From Bacillota bacterium (GTDB lineage: Bacteria; Bacillota; Clostridia; Christensenellales; CAG-138): a stretch of 7,883 bases of DNA. A program made the position numbers and the translations under genes. Below the pieces are notes generated by a model, which worked only from the letters and a program-made list of their open reading frames with translations, was not told where the DNA came from and did not search any database. The stretch covers positions 1 to 7,883 of the forward strand of contig JAEZLG010000196.1 of NCBI GenBank assembly GCA_023435855.1. The letters run 5' to 3'. This document shows, one piece after another, positions 1 through 5,428 of the stretch (position 1 is the stretch's first letter; the number at the start of each line of letters is the position of its first letter).

Positions 1-59
1 CTATAAATGCTTGCGATTGCCGTGCCCTGAGAAGCGGCAATGCCATGAAGAATACGCAT
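1..59 (-). CDS. ptsI: PTS enzyme I (phosphoenolpyruvate-protein phosphotransferase), N-terminal fragment
   Basis: The minus strand reads MRILHGIAASQGTAIASIY from an ATG at 59-57 and then leaves the window. The pattern HGI-A-AS-x-G-x-AI right after the start is the typical beginning of PTS enzyme I, which takes phosphate from PEP and passes it to HPr in the cytoplasm to drive sugar uptake. Only 19 codons are visible, so the catalytic histidine and the PEP-binding barrel cannot be checked. A GGAG (plus strand CTCC, 69-72) lies 9 bases before the ATG, and the reading frame meets a stop soon upstream, which supports this start. The gene is transcribed away from the methyltransferase operon across a 402-bp gap. 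A related PEP-utilising enzyme with the same N-terminus is possible. Confidence 0.68.
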   Translation of the reverse strand, partial: MRILHGIAASQGTAIASIY

Positions 60-91
60 GATGCCACGCTCCGAATCTGATTGATAAACTC

Positions 92-120
92 ATGGTAACA
101 TCTGTAATAGCAATGCTCAA
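92..120 (-). promoter_or_regulatory. Possible promoter for ptsI
   Basis: On the minus strand, TTGAGC (plus 115-120) and TACCAT (plus 92-97) are 17 bases apart, and a TG one base before the -10 makes it an extended -10. Each hexamer matches consensus at 4 of 6 positions. The predicted transcript starts about 25 bases before the ptsI ATG. No other gene-like content is seen between 60 and 198. This is a motif call only. Confidence 0.35.
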
Positions 121-198
121 GGGTGAAAAGCGCTAAAAATTATCATTTTCTGATTGCCGGATTTGCCTCATCAACTTGGGAGAAAGGTGTTGCAGCAA

Positions 199-428
199 AA
201 TAACCGCAAACGTTTATTATACCGCTTATTTTTATGTCCTTCCGCTTCACCCCTTCAGGGCAACCGGCGGAAATGGCCGATTATACCATAGCTGCACAGC
301 AACTATGGTATAATAACCGCAAACGTTTATTATACCGCTTATTTTTATGGCCTTCCACCTCGCCCCTTCAGGGCAATCGGCGGAAATGGCCGATTATACC
401 ATAGTTGCACAGCAACTATGGTATAATA
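199..428. repeat. 113-bp tandem direct repeat, two copies, MITE-like with internal inverted repeats
   Basis: Bases 199-311 and 312-424 are two head-to-tail copies, and the match continues to 428. They differ at six sites only (237/350, 244/357, 246/359, 249/362, 264/377, 292/405), giving 107 of 113 identical. Each copy starts with AATAACCGCAAACG and ends with CAACTATGGTAT. Inside each, TTATTATACC near the left and GGTATAAT(AA) at the right form short terminal inverted repeats (214-223 with 307-316). This defines a possible element of about 103 bp, with CCGCAAACGT before each copy. A second internal hairpin uses the arms around CTTCC and GGAA. The 8-mer ATTATACC or its complement occurs six times (216, 280, 307, 329, 393, 420). 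No convincing ORF lies inside. It could be a miniature transposable element or a duplicated promoter/regulatory unit; the sequence alone does not decide. Confidence 0.85.
392..427 (+). promoter_or_regulatory. Perfect 16-bp-arm hairpin carrying the extended -10 promoter of the methyltransferase operon
   Basis: ATTATACCATAGTTGC (393-408) and GCAACTATGGTATAAT (412-427) are perfect inverted repeats around ACA. The right arm contains TGGTATAAT (419-427), an extended -10 with a consensus TATAAT, placed about 35 bases before the ATG at 462. No good -35 is seen at the usual distance, so it would depend on the TGn motif. Copy 1 has the same extended -10 at 306-314, giving possible tandem start sites. 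Because the arms are symmetric, the minus strand also shows TGGTATAAT (393-401 and 280-288), so transcription toward ptsI is possible too. The inverted repeat is certain; promoter function is inferred. Confidence 0.6.
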
Positions 429-461
429 TAAAAATAGAATCGTATTCAAAAGGGGAACCGT

Positions 462-1223
462 ATGGTAATCGAAAGCACACGCAATGAAAACGTGAAACGC
501 GCGCGGGCGCTGGCGCAAAGAAAGGGCAGGGACGAGCAAGGGCTCCACTTCATAGAGGGGGAAAAGCTCGTGCGGGAGGCTGTAATTTCGTGCGCGCGGT
601 TTTCGGAGGCGTTTATAGAAGAAGGGCATGAGCTCATGGCAGCTGTGCTCACAGGCAGCGGTGCGCAGGTGCATATCGTAAAGCGTGCCGTAATGGAAAG
701 CCTAACCAATACCGATACACCGCAGTGGGTATGTGCAACCGTGTATACGCCGCAAACGCCTATACCGGAATACTATCCCGAGGGGCTAATCGTAGCGCTC
801 GACCGCGTACAGGACCCCGGCAACCTCGGCACTATTTTGCGAACAGCAGATGCTATGGGTGCAAGCGGGCTTTTGTTGGGTGCGGGCTGCGCGGACCCTT
901 ACGCGCCTAAGCCCATTCGCGCATCGATGGGATCCATTTACCATATTCCCGTTTGGTCAGGGCAACTTGAAGAGGAACTAAAACGGCTTAAGGCGCAGGG
1001 CTTTATGCTCGTCTGCGGGCATTTGAAGGGGCAAAGTGTTTTACCAAAGGTTGGAAAACGTACGGTACTTGTAATAGGAAACGAATCAAGCGGCGTATCC
1101 GACGAAGTTGCGCAAGACTGTGAAAAATACCGCTTGCCTATGTACGGGCTTGCAGAATCCCTTAATGCATCGGTCGCGGCGGGAATCTTAATCTACGAGC
1201 TCGCAAAATCCATGCGAGGCTGA
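462..1223 (+). CDS. SpoU/TrmH-family RNA 2'-O-methyltransferase (probably 23S rRNA)
   Basis: This 253-residue protein has the two-part build of the family. Residues 1-100 form a substrate-binding domain with the usual N-terminal FIEGEKLVREA stretch (30-40). A SPOUT methyltransferase domain with a trefoil knot follows. Its three signature motifs are present: NLGTILRTADAMG (121-133, including the catalytic-type Arg127), GNESSG (206-211) and SLNASVAAGILIYE (233-246). These enzymes transfer a methyl group from S-adenosylmethionine to a ribose 2'-OH, usually in 23S rRNA and sometimes in tRNA. The exact nucleotide cannot be read from the sequence, so no symbol is given. AGGGG at 451-455 stands 6 bases before the ATG. 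It is the first gene of a three-gene operon, with 17 bases to the next start. Confidence 0.93.
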   Translation: MVIESTRNENVKRARALAQRKGRDEQGLHFIEGEKLVREAVISCARFSEAFIEEGHELMAAVLTGSGAQVHIVKRAVMESLTNTDTPQWVCATVYTPQTPIPEYYPEGLIVALDRVQDPGNLGTILRTADAMGASGLLLGAGCADPYAPKPIRASMGSIYHIPVWSGQLEEELKRLKAQGFMLVCGHLKGQSVLPKVGKRTVLVIGNESSGVSDEVAQDCEKYRLPMYGLAESLNASVAAGILIYELAKSMRG

Positions 1224-1240
1224 AACAAGGAGCTGTCCCT

Positions 1241-2362
1241 ATGGTTTATCTCGATTACGCTGCGGATACTCCTATGCACGAAGATGCAATCGACACATTC
1301 GCACAGACGGCGCGCACATTTATCGGAAACCCGAATTCGCATCATCCGATGGGTGTTTTGGCCGCAAAAAGGCTTGCACAGTGTTCTGAGAATATCCTTA
1401 CTCTTCTGGGCGTGCCGGAGCATACAATTGTTTTTACCTCCGGTGCAACTGAGGCGAATAACCTTGCCATAAAGGGTATTGCGGGCAGTCGCCGCGCAAA
1501 GCATATCGTAACGACTTGGCTTGAGCATTCCTCCGTGCACGGCCCGACGGCAGCGTTAGCGGCACAGGGATATGAAACGGAATACGCCGAGCTTGATGAA
1601 TTTGGAAGGGTAGATCTTAAAAACCTTGCATCGCTTGTTTCCGAGGATACGCTGCTTGTCAGCATATGCTATGCCGATGGGGAAACCGGCGTTGTGCAAA
1701 ATATCGATGCAATCGGTACATTTCTCAAATCGCATTTCCCAAATACACTCTTTCATGTAGATGCTACGCAAGCGGTGGGCAAAATCCCTGTTGCTCTTCA
1801 AACGGCTGACCTTTTTACTTTTGCTGCACATAAGTTCTATGGTCCAAACGGCGCAGGCGCGCTTGTGATGCGGCCGGGTATTTTGGTAGAACCGCAGATG
1901 AACGGCGGTATAAGCACCACCGCGTTTCGGAGCGGATCGCCCGCTTTGCCGCTCATCGCCGCCACAGAAACTGCGCTGTCACTGGCATACGAGGAAATGG
2001 AGCAAAACCTCGCCCGTGCAAGAAAGCATAGCGCGACGCTAAGAAAGGTACTTTCCGGCCGTCGTGACGTTGTGGTGAACAGCCCGGCCGATTCGCTTCC
2101 ATACATTTTTAATTTCAGCCTTGTCGGCAAGGATGCGCCCGAGCTTATCTCGCTACTTGGAGAAATGGGATTTTCTCTTTCCGGCAAATCCGCCTGCACA
2201 GCGCCGAAATCGGTTTCAAGGCCGGTGTTTGCACTAACAGCGGACCGCAAACGTGCGCTTTCCACCGTACGCGTCAGTACGGGCAGATTTACGACGGATG
2301 TGGAGATCACTTCGTTTTTGGAGGCGTTTGAAGCCTGCATGAAGAAATTGGAGCAACGTTAA
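1241..2362 (+). CDS. Cysteine desulfurase, NifS/IscS family (PLP-dependent)
   Basis: This 373-residue class V aminotransferase fold enzyme removes sulfur from cysteine, leaving alanine and an enzyme persulfide. Visible marks are LDYAADT (4-10), the phosphate-binding FTSGATEANN (65-74), the stacking His96 in EHSSV, Asp174 and Gln177 in DATQAVGK, the PLP lysine Lys198 in AAHKFYGP, the persulfide Cys319 in SGKSACT and Arg344 in RVSTGRF. Length is a little under E. coli IscS, which has a longer C-terminal tail. One oddity is ADGETG (145-150) where IscS has VNNEIG, so a PLP-contacting Asn is replaced. AAGGAG (1227-1232) is 8 bases before the ATG. Its stop codon overlaps the start of the TtcA-like gene by one base, so it probably serves tRNA thiolation; a general Fe-S supply role (IscS/NifS) is also possible. 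Confidence 0.94.
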   Translation: MVYLDYAADTPMHEDAIDTFAQTARTFIGNPNSHHPMGVLAAKRLAQCSENILTLLGVPEHTIVFTSGATEANNLAIKGIAGSRRAKHIVTTWLEHSSVHGPTAALAAQGYETEYAELDEFGRVDLKNLASLVSEDTLLVSICYADGETGVVQNIDAIGTFLKSHFPNTLFHVDATQAVGKIPVALQTADLFTFAAHKFYGPNGAGALVMRPGILVEPQMNGGISTTAFRSGSPALPLIAATETALSLAYEEMEQNLARARKHSATLRKVLSGRRDVVVNSPADSLPYIFNFSLVGKDAPELISLLGEMGFSLSGKSACTAPKSVSRPVFALTADRKRALSTVRVSTGRFTTDVEITSFLEAFEACMKKLEQR

Positions 2363-3222
2363 TGGATAGGTTACAGGAAATCGAACGCAGCATCATCAAA
2401 AAATTCCGACCCGTGATATGGCGCGGAGTTGTGGATGCCGTGGCACGCTACAAGCTTGTACTCGAAGGGGATAAGATTGCAATCTGTATCTCCGGTGGTA
2501 AGGATTCGTTTTTGATGGCCAAGTGCATGCAGGAGCTTCACCGGCATGGGCCGGTCAAGTTCGATATCGAATACCTTGTAATGGACCCCGGGTACAACGC
2601 TGAAAACCGCAGGCGTGTGGAAGAAAACGCAGCGCTTTTGAGGTTACCCGTTAAGATTTTTGAAACCGATATTTTTGAAATTGTAGAAAAAGATGATCGC
2701 TCGCCTTGCTATCACTGCGCGAGAATGCGGCGCGGCGCGCTTTACAGCCGTGCGCAAGCGCTTGGTTGCAACAAGATTGCACTAGGGCACCATTTCGACG
2801 ACGTGATTGAAACCATTCTCATGAGTATGCTTTACGGCGGGCAGATGCGTACGATGATGCCCAAGCTCCACAGCACCAATTACGCCAAAATGGAGATTAT
2901 CCGCCCCATGTACATGGTGAAGGAAGCCGATATCAAGGCGTGGTGTCAATATAATGAATTAAAATTCATTCAATGTGCATGCCGCTTTACGGAGAACTGC
3001 GTTCTCGGTGACAACGGAGGAGGCGGAAAGCGGCAGGAGATGAAGGAGCTTATCAAGCGTTTTCGCAAAATAAGCCCGAAGATTGAGCAAAATATCTTTG
3101 CGAGTGTAGAAAACATCAACCTCGAAACCATTATCAGCTACCGTGATAAAGACGGTATCCATAGCTTTTTGGACGGATATGACGAATTTGTGCAGCCCGA
3201 AGGAGGTTGGGGAGCCGAATAG
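2362..3222 (+). CDS. ttcA: TtcA-like PP-loop tRNA thiolation enzyme (tRNA 2-thiocytidine biosynthesis family)
   Basis: This 286-residue cytoplasmic ATPase carries the PP-loop SGGKDS (44-49), which adenylates the target tRNA base, and GHHFDD (142-147), a second conserved patch. Cysteines at 116 and 119 (PCYHC) and a later group at 205, 207 and 213 (CACRFTENC) fit the CxxC plus distant Cys that holds the Fe-S cluster in TtcA. In E. coli, TtcA makes 2-thiocytidine at tRNA position 32 using sulfur from IscS. Here the ATG overlaps the desulfurase stop (TAATG), with GGAG (2350-2353) inside the upstream gene, so the two are probably translationally coupled. A different 2-thiolation target within the TtcA/TtuA family cannot be excluded; the symbol is by family resemblance. 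Confidence 0.88.
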   Translation: MDRLQEIERSIIKKFRPVIWRGVVDAVARYKLVLEGDKIAICISGGKDSFLMAKCMQELHRHGPVKFDIEYLVMDPGYNAENRRRVEENAALLRLPVKIFETDIFEIVEKDDRSPCYHCARMRRGALYSRAQALGCNKIALGHHFDDVIETILMSMLYGGQMRTMMPKLHSTNYAKMEIIRPMYMVKEADIKAWCQYNELKFIQCACRFTENCVLGDNGGGGKRQEMKELIKRFRKISPKIEQNIFASVENINLETIISYRDKDGIHSFLDGYDEFVQPEGGWGAE

Positions 3223-3283
3223 CACTTGGCGGATGCTGAACCTGGCAGACCCACAGGCTTCAAAAGGAAAACATCATTGTGCA

Positions 3284-3349
3284 TGCGGGGCAAGAGCTCT
3301 GCTCTTACCGATTATAGGACCGCGGCAAGAGCAGAGCTTTTGCCCTACA
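3284..3349. repeat. Inverted pair of REP-like palindromes (BIME-like), forming a 19-bp-arm hairpin
   Basis: Bases 3288-3306 and 3327-3345 are inverted repeats of 19 bases with one G-T pair (3294/3339) and a 20-base loop. Each arm is itself a small palindrome around TCT (GCAAGAGC-TCT-GCTCTT on plus; GCAAAAGC-TCT-GCTCTTGC on minus). On the minus strand the copy starts with TGTAG at 3349-3345. The same layout recurs at 6922-6952. GTAG followed by an imperfect palindrome is the known form of many REP elements, and an inverted pair is the BIME arrangement. No T-run follows on either strand, so it is not a standard terminator. It lies between the convergent ends of the TtcA-like gene and maf. Confidence 0.6.
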
Positions 3350-3364
3350 CATGTCAACATGTCA

Positions 3365-3396
3365 CCGAGCGGCATACCACCGCTCGGCAAATTTTT
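3365..3396 (+). terminator. Probable intrinsic terminator of the methyltransferase-desulfurase-ttcA operon
   Basis: CCGAGCGG (3365-3372) and CCGCTCGG (3380-3387) form a perfect 8-bp GC-rich stem with a 7-base loop. CAAA and then five Ts (3392-3396) follow on the plus strand. The T-run is short and starts four bases after the stem, so strength is uncertain. On the minus strand no T-run follows, so it would not stop maf transcription. Confidence 0.6.
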
Positions 3397-3464
3397 GGCT
3401 ATTTGCACGCACTTACGGTGCATCTAATCCGAATTTGCGATTAAAACGCGTAGGTACTTCCGCC

Positions 3465-4049
3465 TTATCTCGCCTTTGCTTTCATCGGCATAATTCCTTT
3501 TTTCCGAAGCGCCTTATAAAGTACCGGCATAGGTAGGCCAATAACGGTGAAATAGCAGCCTTCCACACGTTTTACGAGCACGCAGCCGGCACCCTGTACA
3601 CCGTAGGCACCCGCTTTATCCAGAGGGTCGCCTGTTTTTATATAGCGCCAGATTTCCTCGTCGCTTAGGTCCATGAATGTGACGCGCGTCGCGTCGCAAA
3701 AAACTTCCGGCTCATCCGCACCGCAGGCAACACAAAGCCCTGTGTAAACGGTATGTGTGCGGTTGTTCAATGTCTTTAAAATACGAAATGCGTCCGCTTC
3801 ATCCTTGGGCTTGCCAATGATTGTATCATCTATAACTACAACCGTGTCCGCACCGACTACGCAACAGGGTGCGTTAAGCTCTTGTTTTACGGCGAATGCT
3901 TTTTTTAGCGCGAGCTCGCGCACCAAAACAGCAGGATCTGCAACATCGGTCGTTTCGTCCGCATCGCTCACATAAACGGTAAATTCGTAACCGGCCAGTT
4001 CCATAAGCTCTCGCCTGCGCGCGGAGCTTGAGGCCAAAACAAGCTGCAT
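3465..4049 (-). CDS. maf: Maf-family nucleoside triphosphate pyrophosphatase (YhdE-like)
   Basis: This 194-residue cytoplasmic enzyme cleaves non-standard or modified nucleoside triphosphates to monophosphate and pyrophosphate. It begins MQLVLASSSARRREL, the family's N-terminal substrate-binding motif. It also has VVGADTVVVID (64-74) with the catalytic-type Asp68, GKP (79-81), and DKAGAYGVQGAG (144-155), which resembles the dTTP/UTP-preferring YhdE branch more than the YceF branch. The frame stays open 36 codons further upstream. I chose the ATG at 4049 because it starts at the family's usual point and has GGAGGG about 5 bases ahead (plus strand 4055-4060, CCCTCC). The longer form would also overrun the promoter. 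It diverges from mreB, a common neighbourhood for maf. Confidence 0.93.
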   Translation of the reverse strand: MQLVLASSSARRRELMELAGYEFTVYVSDADETTDVADPAVLVRELALKKAFAVKQELNAPCCVVGADTVVVIDDTIIGKPKDEADAFRILKTLNNRTHTVYTGLCVACGADEPEVFCDATRVTFMDLSDEEIWRYIKTGDPLDKAGAYGVQGAGCVLVKRVEGCYFTVIGLPMPVLYKALRKKGIMPMKAKAR

Positions 4050-4083
4050 AAAAGCCCTCCGAAGAAAAAATTCCTTACCATGT

Positions 4084-4112
4084 ATCATAGCACGCCTATA
4101 TGGTTTGTACAA
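4084..4112 (-). promoter_or_regulatory. Promoter of maf
   Basis: On the minus strand TTGTAC (plus 4107-4112) and TATGAT (plus 4084-4089) are exactly 17 bases apart, and TGC precedes the -10 as an extended element. A start near 4077 gives a leader of about 28 bases before the ATG at 4049. The -10 differs from consensus at one position and the -35 at two. It lies inside the longer maf reading frame, which supports the shorter start. Confidence 0.65.
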
Positions 4113-4130
4113 ACTCGACAGGTGTATACA
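4103..4130. promoter_or_regulatory. Two palindromes between maf and mreB, possible operator; mreB promoter region
   Basis: GTTTGTACAAAC (4103-4114) is a perfect 12-bp palindrome and TGTATACA (4123-4130) a perfect 8-bp one. The first holds the maf -35 on the minus strand and the same TTGTAC on the plus strand (4105-4110). A plus-strand -10 for mreB is not clear: TACATA at 4127-4132 gives a 16-base spacer but is weak. A repressor bound here could act on both genes. The palindromes are seen directly; operator function is inferred. Confidence 0.4.
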
Positions 4131-4146
4131 TAACGTTGAAGTGGAC

Positions 4147-4185
4147 ATACTTTCCAATAACTGACAGGAGATTATTGGGAGGTAT
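4147..4185 (+). promoter_or_regulatory. mreB leader hairpin that pairs with the ribosome binding site
   Basis: Bases 4147-4160 (ATACTTTCCAATAA) can pair with 4172-4185 (TTATTGGGAGGTAT) as a continuous 14-bp RNA stem with two G-U pairs and an 11-base loop. The right arm contains the whole mreB ribosome binding site GGGAGG (4177-4182), which sits 5 bases before the ATG at 4188. The loop shows a second purine-rich AGGAG (4166-4170), too far upstream (17 bases) to be the usual site. Folded, the hairpin should lower mreB translation. Whether it forms in the cell is unknown. Confidence 0.5.
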
Positions 4186-4187
4186 TT

Positions 4188-5243
4188 ATGTTTAAATCGA
4201 AGCTTCTGAGCCTGTTTGCGCCGAGCATCGCCATAGATCTCGGAACAGTCAACACGCTCATCGCCATCAAGGGCAGGGGGATTGTGCTTCGTGAGCCGAG
4301 TGCTATTGCGGTATCAGCGGGTAAGAGGCGTGAGATACTCGCTGTGGGAAAGGAAGCCATTCAAATGCTCGGGCGCACCCCGGGCGGCATCAACGTGATC
4401 TATCCTATGCGCGACGGTGTTGTGGCTGATTTTGAGCTTACTGCCACCATGCTGCGCTTTTATATGGAAAAAGCGCTCGGTCGGCGCATAGGCATGTTCG
4501 GCGTAAGGTTAATGCTATGCTTGCCCATGTGTGTGACGGGCGTAGAGCGAAGAGCGCTTCTCGATGCCGCGAAGGGCGCAGGTGCACATGAGGTAATGCT
4601 CATGGATGAACCTATGGCTGCGGCCATAGGAGCGGATCTTCCGGTATATGACGCGGTTGGTTCAATGATCGTGGATATCGGCGGCGGTACAACGGACGTG
4701 GCTGTAATCGCTTTAGGCGGTGTTGCCTCGTATAACTCCGTAAGGACAGGCGGTGTGCATATCGACACGGCTATCATCTCGCATGTCGCGCGCGAATACA
4801 ATGTTGCCATCGGCGAGCGAACGGCGGAGGATATTAAAAAGACAATAGGCAGTGCAGTTTTGGGTGGTGCGGAGCATATGGAGATACGCGGACGCAACCG
4901 CGAAACGGGATTGCCGGAAAGCATTGTGATTACATCGGGCGAAATCAACCGCGCCATCATACAGCCGCTTCGCGAGATAGTAGAGGCGGTAAAGACCACG
5001 CTCGCCTCAACACCGCCGGAGCTTGCGGGCGATGTGATGGAGCACGGCATCGCGCTTTCGGGCGGCGGTGCACTCCTTAAGGACATCGACCTTCTTATCG
5101 CGAGGGAAACAGGCGTGCGTGTTAGCGTGGCGCAGGATGCGTTTGACTGCGTTGCCCTCGGTGCACTTCTCGCACTATCCGATTTGAGCGGTATAACAAG
5201 CGTACTCGAACAGAGGACCGCTGAAGAAGAGGCATCCATGTAG
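4188..5243 (+). CDS. mreB: Rod-shape-determining actin homologue MreB
   Basis: This 351-residue actin-fold ATPase polymerises into short filaments under the membrane and directs lateral wall synthesis. The start MFKSKLLSLFAPS looks like a short amphipathic membrane anchor. Phosphate-1 loop IDLGTVNT is at 16-23, DEPMAAAIGA at 140-149 (catalytic-type Glu141), phosphate-2 VDIGGGTTDVAVI at 162-174, and the adenosine motif GIALSGGGALLKDID at 287-301. The MreB-typical RGRN-ETG patch (234-241) is also present. Length is near the family norm, with a slightly longer acidic C-terminus. It could be the Mbl or MreBH paralogue, but the linkage to mreC and mreD favours MreB. A 185-base gap and a new promoter separate it from mreC, unlike the tight spacing often seen. 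Confidence 0.95.
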   Translation: MFKSKLLSLFAPSIAIDLGTVNTLIAIKGRGIVLREPSAIAVSAGKRREILAVGKEAIQMLGRTPGGINVIYPMRDGVVADFELTATMLRFYMEKALGRRIGMFGVRLMLCLPMCVTGVERRALLDAAKGAGAHEVMLMDEPMAAAIGADLPVYDAVGSMIVDIGGGTTDVAVIALGGVASYNSVRTGGVHIDTAIISHVAREYNVAIGERTAEDIKKTIGSAVLGGAEHMEIRGRNRETGLPESIVITSGEINRAIIQPLREIVEAVKTTLASTPPELAGDVMEHGIALSGGGALLKDIDLLIARETGVRVSVAQDAFDCVALGALLALSDLSGITSVLEQRTAEEEASM

Positions 5244-5247
5244 TCAC

Positions 5248-5272
5248 GCAAATGCCTTTGCAGCGCGTTTTT
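5248..5272 (+). terminator. Weak possible terminator after mreB
   Basis: Just after the mreB stop, GCAAA (5248-5252) and TTTGC (5257-5261) form a 5-bp stem with a 4-base loop. AGCGCG and then five Ts (5268-5272) follow. The stem is short, AT-rich and six bases from the T-run, so any stop is likely partial. Confidence 0.25.
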
Positions 5273-5320
5273 CCTTATTGTTTGGCAGATGAACAGTATG
5301 TGACATTTTGCCGCTGTGCC

Positions 5321-5349
5321 TTGCGCGCGGCGGCGCTTCTTATTATAAT
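5321..5349 (+). promoter_or_regulatory. Promoter of mreCD
   Basis: TTGCGC (5321-5326) and a consensus TATAAT (5344-5349) are separated by exactly 17 bases. The predicted start is near 5356, leaving a leader of about 70 bases before mreC at 5429. The leader begins with the 8-bp palindrome TGACGTCA (5354-5361), and GTCAAA (5359-5364) is matched by TTTGAC about 20 bases later. A regulator could bind over the start site. The gap 5244-5428 contains no gene that I can see. Confidence 0.65.
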
Positions 5350-5428
5350 AAAATGACGTCAAAGTAATGTCGAAACTACGTCGTTTGACCCGCTGTACGC
5401 GGAATTTCATCGCTTGGGAGGCTAGAGG

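Noticed and set aside
204..220. AAACGTTT in each repeat copy as a CcpA/LacI-type operator near ptsI
   Set aside because: Only the central palindrome matches; the outer TG...CA positions of a cre site are missing, so there is no real support.
199..428. CRISPR array
   Set aside because: There are two long units directly abutting, with no spacers of unique sequence and no cas gene nearby.
3288..3345. The 19-bp hairpin as a bidirectional terminator
   Set aside because: No T-run follows on either strand, and the internal two-copy structure explains it better as an inverted repeat pair.
3143..3444. Two overlapping small plus-strand frames after the TtcA-like gene
   Set aside because: They cross the REP-like pair and the terminator, one starts at TTG with no ribosome binding site, and neither resembles a protein.
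4050..4157. Longer maf start, adding 36 residues
   Set aside because: The family begins at MQLVLASSS, the ribosome binding site fits only the ATG at 4049, and the extension crosses the maf promoter and the mreB leader.
4460..5410. 316-codon open frame on the minus strand opposite mreB
   Set aside because: It lies antisense to a gene with all MreB motifs, its product is a low-complexity Ser/Thr/Pro/Ala-rich chain with no domain, and it is best explained by the codon bias of mreB.
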